Source: Candidatus Nomurabacteria bacterium
GTDB taxonomy: Bacteria; Patescibacteriota; Minisyncoccia; Phycocordibacterales; UBA9973
Assembly (NCBI GenBank): GCA_023267245.1
Contig: JAHFNP010000003.1
Coordinates: 949 to 32,881 of the forward strand
Direction: 5' to 3'
Length of the DNA stretch: 31,933 nt
In this document: in pieces, positions 7,992-15,395 of the stretch
Layout of the letters: every line of letters begins with the position of its first letter
Numbering within the stretch: position 1 is the stretch's first letter
Notes under the pieces: generated by a model
Database searches by the model: none
What the model was told of the DNA's origin: nothing
Seen by the model: only the letters and a program-made list of their open reading frames with translations
Position numbers and translations under genes: made by a program

Positions 7992-8876
7992 ATGTTAACA
8001 GATAAAAAAAATAAAGAGCTTCAACTGACTGCCAATAAAATAAGGCAGACGATTATTGAAATGCTAGCCGAAGCCAAAGCAGGACATACTGCCGGTCCAC
8101 TTGGCATGGCCGATATTTTTACCGCATTATATTTTAATACCTTAAAACATGATCCGAAGAATGTGGCTTGGCCGGAGCGCGATCGATTGATTTTATCCAA
8201 TGGGCACATCTGCCCCGTGCGTTATTCTGCGATGTATCACGCCGGTTATGATATTACAGAGGACGAATTAAAAACTTTTCGCAAAATCGGTTCTCGCTTA
8301 GAGGGCCATCCGAATATGAGAAGAATGCCTGCGTTGGAAACTTCTTCCGGACCTCTTGGTGAGGGTCTTTCACAGTCTTGCGGTTTTGCTTTATCTGCGA
8401 GGATGGATAATAAACAAAATGATTATCATATCTGGTGTCTGACTTCCGACGGCGAACACGAAGAGGGAATGACTTGGGAAGCGATCATGCTCGCAGGCAA
8501 ATATAAGTTGGATAATTTAACCGTGATCGTCGACCGCAACTATATTCAGATCGACGGCGATACTGAAAGCATTATGCCGCTTGATCCGTTGGCTGATAAG
8601 TATCGATCATTCAATTGGAATGTTTTAGAAACTGACGGACATGATTTCAATGAAATTATCGCGCGATTGGAAGAATCCAAAGCTGACCGAGGCAGGCCGA
8701 CTGTTATCATCGCCCGCACGACTCCCGGCAAAGGAGTGAGCTTTATGGAAAACGATTATCGCTGGCATGGTATCCCACCAGGTGCCGGTCCGGAAGACAA
8801 AGTCCCGAAAGATAAGCAGGTTGAAGAAGCCCTGAAAGAATTAAAAGAAGAACAGAGAATTCTAACTGAGAATTAA
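7992..8876 (+). CDS. Transketolase, N-terminal subunit
   Basis: 294 residues covering the thiamine-diphosphate pyrophosphate-binding half. Visible are GHTAGPLGMADIFTALYF, the SNGHICPVRYSAMYH block, SSGPLGEGLSQSCGFALSARM and the TPP motif SDGEHEEGMTWEA running to DRNYIQ. It moves two-carbon units between ketoses and aldoses in the non-oxidative pentose-phosphate pathway. The enzyme is split into two polypeptides, with the second gene 4 nt downstream, as in many archaea and CPR bacteria. Confidence 0.94.
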   Translation: MLTDKKNKELQLTANKIRQTIIEMLAEAKAGHTAGPLGMADIFTALYFNTLKHDPKNVAWPERDRLILSNGHICPVRYSAMYHAGYDITEDELKTFRKIGSRLEGHPNMRRMPALETSSGPLGEGLSQSCGFALSARMDNKQNDYHIWCLTSDGEHEEGMTWEAIMLAGKYKLDNLTVIVDRNYIQIDGDTESIMPLDPLADKYRSFNWNVLETDGHDFNEIIARLEESKADRGRPTVIIARTTPGKGVSFMENDYRWHGIPPGAGPEDKVPKDKQVEEALKELKEEQRILTEN

Positions 8877-8880
8877 AATT

Positions 8881-9855
8881 ATGGATTACAAATTTGTAGA
8901 AAATTATTTAGACGAGAAAAGTGTGAAGTGGAGCCCGATGCGCGAGGGCGCCGGACTTGGCATGGCTGAACTCGGCGAGACTAAAAAAGACATGGTTCTT
9001 CTTGGTGCGGATACTATCGAGTCGTGCCGAGCGCATTATTTCGCCAAGAAATTCCCGGAGAGATTTATCCAAGTCGGCGTCGCTGAGCAAAACCTGATCG
9101 GCTTATCCGCCGGCTTTGCCTATGCGGGCAAGGTGCCTTACGCCGTCACTTATGCGGCTTTTCTGATCGGCCGGTCTTGGGAGCCAATCCGCACGACTAT
9201 CGCTTATCCCAACAATCATGTTATCTTCGTCTCTTCACATACTGGCCTTGCTACGGGTTCCGATGGCCCGACGCACCAGATGACTGAGGATATTGCTTTG
9301 ACTCGCTGTCTGCCGAACTTTACTGTTATTTGCCCTTGTGATCACGAACAGGCTCGCAAAGCCGTAAAAGCGGCTTATGACCTCGTAGGCCCCGTATATG
9401 TGCGCAATGTCCGCGAAGCGACACCGGCCTTTACGACTGAAAATACTCCGTTTGAGGTAGGCAAGGCGCAAGTATTTAGAGAAGGCAAGGATTTGACCGC
9501 GATCGGACATGGATATGTTGTTCATTCGCTTTTGCAGATCGCTGAAGAGTTGAAAGATCAAATTTCTATTGAAGTTATAAATTTGCATACGATTAAGCCT
9601 CTCGATAAAGAAACTCTCTTGGCTTCAATCAAAAAAACCGGCAAAGTTTTTACTGCCGAAGATCATAATATTATTGGGGGAATGGGCAGCGCTGTTGCAG
9701 AGATGATCGCTGAAAATTTTCCTGTACCGATGTATCGGCATGGCGTGATGGATCAATTTGCCGAATCCGGCTCGGCTAAAGATCTTTGGGCCAAGTACAG
9801 CCTCGACAAGGAGGGAATCAAAAAAGCACTACTAGAGTTTATAAAAAATAACTAA
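8881..9855 (+). CDS. Transketolase, C-terminal subunit
   Basis: 324 residues carrying the pyrimidine-binding and C-terminal transketolase domains: FIQVGVAEQNLIGLSAGFA contains the key Glu that activates TPP, followed by SSHTGLATGSDGPTHQMTED and the C-terminal GKVFTAEDHNIIGGMGSAVAE. It pairs with the N-terminal subunit just upstream to form the active enzyme. Its stop codon directly abuts the stop of the opposing gene at 9856, with no room for a dedicated terminator. Confidence 0.94.
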   Translation: MDYKFVENYLDEKSVKWSPMREGAGLGMAELGETKKDMVLLGADTIESCRAHYFAKKFPERFIQVGVAEQNLIGLSAGFAYAGKVPYAVTYAAFLIGRSWEPIRTTIAYPNNHVIFVSSHTGLATGSDGPTHQMTEDIALTRCLPNFTVICPCDHEQARKAVKAAYDLVGPVYVRNVREATPAFTTENTPFEVGKAQVFREGKDLTAIGHGYVVHSLLQIAEELKDQISIEVINLHTIKPLDKETLLASIKKTGKVFTAEDHNIIGGMGSAVAEMIAENFPVPMYRHGVMDQFAESGSAKDLWAKYSLDKEGIKKALLEFIKNN

Positions 9856-10233
9856 TTATTGGCGTATTCTATTATATAAGTTTTCTATTTCAGATTTCAA
9901 ATCTTTAAATTCTTTTAATTTTATTTGATATTTATTGTGTAATTCTACTTCTTGTTTTCCTCCTTCATTAAATTTATTTTTAATGTCAGCAAGTTCTTTT
10001 GCTAATTTCAACACCCCTTTTTCTTTTTGTTTTATTGAATTAGTTATGGACATAATATCCATATCAATTTTTCCTTCAATTTTTCGTATATCTATTAAAC
10101 CAGGCTCGCCGTTATAATACTCATCTTGTTCAGGAATTTTATCCTGCAAAGGTTTTTCAGCGACAACCTTTTTTAGTGCATCGCGTTCGTTTCGTGTGAT
10201 ATTTGGTTTCCATGCCCATTTTTCTTTTCCCAT
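9856..10233 (-). CDS. Unknown charged coiled-coil protein (third of three)
   Basis: 125 residues, no recognised family. The N-terminus (MGKEKWAWKPNITRNERD) is distinct, then from about residue 55 to the end a long Lys/Glu/Leu-rich coiled coil. It is AT-rich compared with the metabolic genes beside it. It follows two similar genes on the - strand with 11 nt spacing and converges stop-to-stop with transketolase. No catalytic motif or signal peptide is visible. Confidence 0.65.
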   Translation of the reverse strand: MGKEKWAWKPNITRNERDALKKVVAEKPLQDKIPEQDEYYNGEPGLIDIRKIEGKIDMDIMSITNSIKQKEKGVLKLAKELADIKNKFNEGGKQEVELHNKYQIKLKEFKDLKSEIENLYNRIRQ

Positions 10234-10244
10234 ATAATTATATT

Positions 10245-10565
10245 TTAATTTTCTTCTCTATTTTGTATAAGATTTATTGTAGTTTCCAATTCAAAAATTC
10301 CTTTTTTCAATTTCATATGCTCTTTTTGCATATCTTCATACATTATTTGATCCTCCGGAGTCCTAAAAGGAATGGGTTTTGTGGCATCAATATTTAGTCC
10401 TGGAAACTCGCTTTTAAAGTTATCTTCAAGATCCTTTTTCATTTTTTCTAAATTTTCTAGTTGCACAGCTAAACCATTCTGGGGATCACTTATTTTTTTA
10501 TCCTCCATTTTATTAAATTTTACAACAGCATCTTCTATTTTCTGCTCGAATTTATTTTCATCCAT
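10245..10565 (-). CDS. Unknown charged helical protein (second of three)
   Basis: 106 residues, acidic N-terminal helix (MDENKFEQKIEDAVVKFNKM), a Pro-containing break around 62-72 (TKPIPFRTPEDQ), then another helix. No family recognised, no membrane segment, no Cys. AT-rich. It lies 14 nt after the first gene of the trio and 11 nt before the third, so the three are one transcript. Confidence 0.65.
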   Translation of the reverse strand: MDENKFEQKIEDAVVKFNKMEDKKISDPQNGLAVQLENLEKMKKDLEDNFKSEFPGLNIDATKPIPFRTPEDQIMYEDMQKEHMKLKKGIFELETTINLIQNREEN

Positions 10566-10579
10566 AAATTTAATTTTTA

Positions 10580-11086
10580 TTAATTTTTTTCAAGATTTTC
10601 TTCGGGACTTTTAGGGTTTTCATATTCAGCATTATTTAGAGCTTCTATCTCGCTCAATTCCAGGCTGGCCTTGCTTTTTGTTTCACTTTGTATTTTTTCT
10701 AACACCCCAAGTTGCCTTTTAAGTTCTTCTTTTTTAACCGGTAAAATACCCCCGGCATTTATTTTTTCTCGAAGTTTGGCAATTGAAGGTCCAAGTAAAT
10801 TTAAAACTTCTTTTGATCTTTTAAAATCAGCAATTTTTTCATCTACATTAATATATTTTTGAGTTAAATCCTTAACCATTCTCTTTTTGAATTCCATGTC
10901 AGCTCGGATTGCCATTTTTTGTATTTCAGGATCAATTTCTTCAGTGTCTTTTATGCCTCTACCATAGATGTTTGTATTGTATTCAAATTCTCTGCTCGAG
11001 TCCTCAGCGCGCTTTGTGTTATCTGAGGCTTTGATTATTTTTTCCTCAAACTTTTCATGGGCCGGTTGTATTTTTTTATTTTCCAT
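10580..11086 (-). CDS. Unknown charged helical protein (first of three)
   Basis: 168 residues, rich in Lys, Glu and Leu, with coiled-coil character in the second half. No family recognised. The gene starts 12 nt after the stop of the PfkB-family kinase gene on the same strand, so all four genes probably form one operon read from the promoter at 12115. The TATTAT at 11089-11094 is too close to the ATG to be needed. The Asn-rich Lys/Glu composition resembles 30010-30720. Confidence 0.65.
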   Translation of the reverse strand: MENKKIQPAHEKFEEKIIKASDNTKRAEDSSREFEYNTNIYGRGIKDTEEIDPEIQKMAIRADMEFKKRMVKDLTQKYINVDEKIADFKRSKEVLNLLGPSIAKLREKINAGGILPVKKEELKRQLGVLEKIQSETKSKASLELSEIEALNNAEYENPKSPEENLEKN

Positions 11087-11098
11087 ATAATATTTTTA

Positions 11099-12097
11099 TT
11101 AAGATAGCTTTTGAATTCTATAATCCTCTGGAGCGATTTTGAGATAGTCTTCCAATTTTTCTTTTGACAGCAAGCCTTCTTGCGCACCGACATATTGCAC
11201 GACCATCATCGAATTAATTGGCCCCCAGGTGAGGGCATCAGAAATACTTTTACCATATATTAGTGCAATTGTAAATGTAGAAGCAAAGGCGTCTCCGGCA
11301 CCGGTGCGGTCTACGGGAGGAGCTATATCCGGATACATTGGAGTAAATAAAACTTCATTTTGATCGGACGCGTATGCGCCTTTCGGGCCGTCGGTGATGC
11401 AAACTATTTTGGGGCCGAGTTCGTGAATAGAAGTTATCAACTTTTTTATATCCGTTTCTTCAGTTTTCAATATTCTTTGCGCTTCTTCTTTATTGCAGCA
11501 GAAAACTTCGGTTCTTTTGTATATTTCCTTTAATTTTTCCACGCCGAGCGATATCTGGAAAGTGCCGGGCTGAAAAGCGAGCTTTGTTTCCGGATGATTT
11601 TTTAAGAATTCGGAAATTTCATTGTGAAATTCTTCGGAGTTGTCAGCCAAAGAACTCAAGTATACCCAGCCGATTTCCGGCAGATCTTTCGGCAGCGAGT
11701 ATGAGAATTCGGTATGCTTCACGAGGATAGTTCTTTCAGCCCCATATCGAAGGACATAATGATAATTGGTCAGTTTGTCTTTTTCGATTTTTACGAATTC
11801 TGTATCAACTCCATCTTTCTTAAGGGAGGTAATGCAGTCTTGGCCGTTTTGATCACCGCCGACGCTCGCGATGAGAGCCGATTTAAGTCCGAGTCTAGAG
11901 GCAGCGACGGACGCATTGGGACTATTGCCGACAGCCGGGACAATATCGACGGATTCATAGGGGACCTTATCTCCAAACCGCAAGCAAAGCTCGCAGCCTT
12001 CCGTATCGATGTTGCAGTGGACATGCGCGTCCTTAAGCTCGATAAAAGCGTCTATAACCAAGTCGCCAATCGCTAAAAAATCTATTTTTTCACTCAT
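11099..12097 (-). CDS. PfkB-family carbohydrate kinase
   Basis: 332 residues of the ribokinase/PfkB fold. Signatures: FLAIGDLVIDAFIEL, the GNSPNASVAASRLGL substrate region, SVGGDQNGQD, and the catalytic DRTGAGDAFASTF with the Asp base. It phosphorylates a sugar or nucleoside; the substrate cannot be fixed from sequence, with fructose-phosphate, ribose or adenosine all possible. An unusual Cys trio (C28, C35, C38) lies in the lid-like insert. It heads the trio of coiled-coil genes and diverges from the aldolase gene across 20 bp, which hints at a linked metabolic role. Confidence 0.9.
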   Translation of the reverse strand: MSEKIDFLAIGDLVIDAFIELKDAHVHCNIDTEGCELCLRFGDKVPYESVDIVPAVGNSPNASVAASRLGLKSALIASVGGDQNGQDCITSLKKDGVDTEFVKIEKDKLTNYHYVLRYGAERTILVKHTEFSYSLPKDLPEIGWVYLSSLADNSEEFHNEISEFLKNHPETKLAFQPGTFQISLGVEKLKEIYKRTEVFCCNKEEAQRILKTEETDIKKLITSIHELGPKIVCITDGPKGAYASDQNEVLFTPMYPDIAPPVDRTGAGDAFASTFTIALIYGKSISDALTWGPINSMMVVQYVGAQEGLLSKEKLEDYLKIAPEDYRIQKLS

Positions 12098-12117
12098 AAT
12101 TATGATAGAATTATAGC
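12098..12117. promoter_or_regulatory. 20-bp divergent promoter, PfkB-type kinase / aldolase
   Basis: Only 20 bp separate the two start codons. On + TAGAAT (12106-12111) ends 6 nt before the aldolase ATG. On - TATAAT (12115-12110), preceded by TGC as an extended -10, ends 12 nt before the kinase ATG. The two boxes overlap by 2 bp. Any -35 or operator must lie inside the coding regions. Confidence 0.65.
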
Positions 12118-12981
12118 ATGGTTAAAAGTTTAAGAGAATACATAAAAGAGGCCGAAAAAAATAAGGTCGCAATAGGTCATTTCAATATTTCTAATATAGA
12201 GGGTCTTTGGGCGGTTTTTAATGCAGCCAAAAGTTTGAATGTGCCGGTAATCGTCGGCGTTTCTGAGGGCGAGAGAGAAAATATCGGCGTTGAACAGGCC
12301 GTCGCGCTAGTCAAACGCTTCAACGAAGAATATGATTTCCCGATTTTTATAAATGCTGATCATACCTACAAAGTAGAACTTGTTAAAGAGGCGATCGATG
12401 CCGGTTTTGATATGGTTATATATGACGGCGCGCAATTGTCTTTTGAAGAAAATGTAAAAAATACCAAAGAGTGCGTCGAGTACGCCAGGAATAGCAAAAA
12501 TAAAAATATTTTAATGGAAGCAGAGCTCGGGTACATCGGTTCAGGTTCAAATATAAAAGAATCGATTCCGGAAGGCGCGGGGATCAAGACTGATCCTGCT
12601 GAAGCCAAGAAATTTGTTGAACAAACTGGCGGTATTGATTTGCTCGCGCCGTCTGTCGGTTCTATTCATGGCCTTATCAAAAGCGGCAAGCCGCATATAG
12701 ATGGGCCTCTTGTGAAAGAGATAAGAGAGGCGGTTGGGATACCGCTCGTGCTTCACGGCGGTTCTGGATTGACTGAGCAGGATTTTCTGAATGCGATTGA
12801 TGGGGGAATTTCTATAATTCATATTTCTACCGAGCTCCGTGTCGCTTTTGCGCAGGCGCTCAAACTTTCATTGCAGGAGAATCCGGACGAAACCACTCCT
12901 TATAAAATCATGAAGCCGACTATTGTTGCAATGCAAAAAATCGTCGAGGCCCGTCTGAAATTATTTAATAAACTATCTTAA
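12118..12981 (+). CDS. fba: Class II fructose-bisphosphate aldolase family protein
   Basis: 287 residues, the length of KbaY/GatY-type class II aldolases. Catalytic Asp81 and zinc His82 lie in NADHTYK, zinc His184 in SVGSIHG and zinc His213 in VLHGGSG, so the metal site is complete. The usual LDHG and DGSHL motifs read ADHTY and DGAQL, marking a divergent subgroup. It should cleave fructose-1,6-bisphosphate or a related ketose bisphosphate. It starts in a 20-bp gap shared with the kinase gene, and its stop overlaps the next ATG by one base. Confidence 0.9.
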   Translation: MVKSLREYIKEAEKNKVAIGHFNISNIEGLWAVFNAAKSLNVPVIVGVSEGERENIGVEQAVALVKRFNEEYDFPIFINADHTYKVELVKEAIDAGFDMVIYDGAQLSFEENVKNTKECVEYARNSKNKNILMEAELGYIGSGSNIKESIPEGAGIKTDPAEAKKFVEQTGGIDLLAPSVGSIHGLIKSGKPHIDGPLVKEIREAVGIPLVLHGGSGLTEQDFLNAIDGGISIIHISTELRVAFAQALKLSLQENPDETTPYKIMKPTIVAMQKIVEARLKLFNKLS

Positions 12982-13673
12982 TGTCTGCATATATAAATAT
13001 TATCTATCTTCTCATCATCTGGTTTGCCGGATGGGGGATTTATTTTATTTCCGCCAAGAAGCGGATGAGGCTCGGAGTTGACGCAGACTTAAGCACTGTG
13101 TATTTTCTCTTTTTGGCAACATTATCATTTTTCATTTTAAAAAATAATCCGCCATCCGCTCTTTCTGGCGGAGGCGGATCGGAATTTTTAGAAGATAATA
13201 TATTTTTCTATTTAGCTTTAATGACGGCGGTGTTTTTCACTGTTAATCACTTCTATTTTATAATCAGGCATAAGTTCAAAGAGCCTTTTGTCGAGATTGA
13301 AGAGCATCCGACAGATTTATGGCTCAGTGCAAACAGGAAATCGATCTTCGTCACCCTTTCGCATATACTTTTTCAGCAAATGATTATGACAGGTATAGCT
13401 CTTTTTCTCTGGAAGAAGACGGGCGATCTTTGGCAGACGGCTTGGTTATTTTCCTTAATTTTCGGAGCGATGCACGTACTTCTCATTTTTTTCAAGGGTT
13501 TTAAATTTATGATCCTTTATACATTGCCGGCTATGGCTGCAGGGCTTCTTTATCCGGTGATTCTTATTAAATTAGGCACCACGGGTTTTGCTGTTAATTA
13601 TATTCTGCATTCATTTTTCTATGTTCTGCTCACTTATATCTTTTGGCACAAAGAAGGTAGAATACAATTATGA
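12981..13673 (+). CDS. Polytopic membrane protein, possibly CPBP-like
   Basis: 230 residues with six or seven hydrophobic segments. The pairs FGAMHVLLIFF and NYILHSFFYVLL resemble the last two His motifs of CPBP intramembrane metalloproteases, but the first EE-x3-R motif is not obvious (VEIEEHPTDL is the nearest), so this call is weak. Residues 56-66 (NPPSALSGGGG) are encoded by a GC-rich palindrome in a loop between segments 2 and 3. TAATG junction with the aldolase, ATGA junction with the oxidase. Confidence 0.6.
   Translation: MSAYINIIYLLIIWFAGWGIYFISAKKRMRLGVDADLSTVYFLFLATLSFFILKNNPPSALSGGGGSEFLEDNIFFYLALMTAVFFTVNHFYFIIRHKFKEPFVEIEEHPTDLWLSANRKSIFVTLSHILFQQMIMTGIALFLWKKTGDLWQTAWLFSLIFGAMHVLLIFFKGFKFMILYTLPAMAAGLLYPVILIKLGTTGFAVNYILHSFFYVLLTYIFWHKEGRIQL
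13147..13179. repeat. GC-rich palindrome inside a coding region
   Basis: ATCCGCC (13147-13153) and GGCGGAT (13173-13179), with an inner GGCGGA, form nested inverted repeats. It lies in frame in the membrane protein gene and encodes an extra Pro/Gly-rich loop. Confidence 0.6.
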
Positions 13674-14001
13674 AAGAAGAAATAAAAAAATTCTTTAAGG
13701 GTGATGTTTCGGATGATAAGGAGACTGTTTTAAAATATAGCCATGATGCGAGCCTTTTTGAGATTGCGCCTAAAGTTGTTTTATATCCTAAAGATAGTGA
13801 GGATGTAAAAAATTTAGTTAAGTGGGTGAGTGAGAACAAGTCTCGATATCCGAATTTATCTATCACAGCAAGAAGCGCTGGGACCGATATGACCGGCGGA
13901 CCGCTCAATGATTCTATAATTCTTGATTTTACAAGGTATATGAATAAGTTGGTGAGTTTTAATTCGCAACAGGAAGATTCTCTCGGTCCTCGGGTCGCTG
14001 C

Positions 14002-14038
14002 GTCTCTGAGGTCATCAAAAAATGATGACAAACGAGAC
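14002..14038. repeat. Palindromic insert 1 in the oxidase gene
   Basis: GTCTC-tgag-GTCATC-aaaaaat-GATGAC-aaac-GAGAC, a two-part hairpin inside the coding frame. It encodes part of an extra segment (residues about 103-128, SLGPRVAASLRSSKNDD) between two conserved FAD-domain blocks. Confidence 0.5.
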
Positions 14039-14136
14039 TTGCTCAACCAGACACTCGAGAATCTTCCTGTTGCGAATATTACCGTGCAGCCTGGAATGTT
14101 TTATCGAGACTTCGAAAAGATTACCTTAGAGACCCG

Positions 14137-14153
14137 CCTGCCGGACGGGCAGG
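14137..14153. repeat. Palindromic insert 2 in the oxidase gene
   Basis: CCTGCC-GGACG-GGCAGG hairpin encoding LPDGQ within ETRLPDGQEGLIL, a short extra loop before the conserved LPSYPASKS block. Confidence 0.5.
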
Positions 14154-15395
14154 AAGGATTGATCCTGCCGAGTTATCCGGCGTCGAAAAGCATTTGCGCT
14201 ATGGGCGGCATGTTCTCGAATAATTCCGGCGGAGAAAAGACTTTGCGATATGGAAAGACGGAGGATTATATTGCGAGCGCAAAAGTTGTCTTTAGTGATG
14301 GAAATGAATATGAAATAAAACCGCTTTCCAAATCTGAATTAAAAAATAAAACAAAACAGAAAGATAAAGAGGGCAAAATATAGAGAAAGATTGCTGATTT
14401 AATTGAAGAAAATAGGGTAGAGATAAATGAAGCCAAGCCGAAAGTCCATAAAAATTCGGCCGGTTACTATATTTGGAATGTCGAAGGATTTAATAATTAT
14501 TTTGACTTAAATAAACTCCTCGTCGGTTCTCAGGGTACTCTCGGCATGGTGACTGAGGTCACTTTTAAGTTGATTCCTGTCAAAAAATATTCGAGGCTCG
14601 CAGTAGTTTTCTTGAAAGACCTGAAGAACATTTCCGAAGTGATAAATGAATCCCTCAAGCTCGATCCCGAGAGCATTGAATCGTACGACGACAATACTGT
14701 TAAAATCGCGGTTAAATTTTTCTACGAATTTCTGAAGAATAAGGGCGTGATCGGTTTTATAAAATTCTTTTTTAGCTTCATGCAGGATTTCTTTATGATT
14801 TTGACCGGCGGGATGCCGAAATTGATTTTCCTTATAGAGTTTGCCGAAGACGATGAAAGTTTGATTGAAAAGAAAATGGCGGAACTTAAAGGAAAACTTG
14901 CCCCGCTGGGACTTAAATTTAAAATCACCAAATCAAAAGAGGAGACCGAGAAATATTGGGATGTGCGGCATGAGAGTTTCAATCTTTTGCGCAAACATGT
15001 CAAAGGCAAGCATACTGCGCCATTTATTGATGATTTTATTGTCAGGCCGGAATTTTTGCCGGAGTTCTTGCCGAGGCTTGATGCGATCTTAAAGCAATAT
15101 AATCTGATCTATACGATCGCTGGGCACCCGGGCGACGGCAACTTCCATATCATTCCCTTGATTGATAAATCTACAAATATTGATAAGATAATACTTGAGC
15201 TTTCTGAAAAGGTTTATAGCTTAGTTTTGGAATATCACGGCTCTATCACCGCCGAGCATAATGACGGTATAATCCGGACGCCGTTCTTGCCTCAAATGTA
15301 CGGCGAGAAAATCATGAAGATATTCAGAGAAATTAAAAATATTTTCGATCCGCAAGATATTTTCAATCCGGGTAAGAAGACGCTTTACACAAAAA

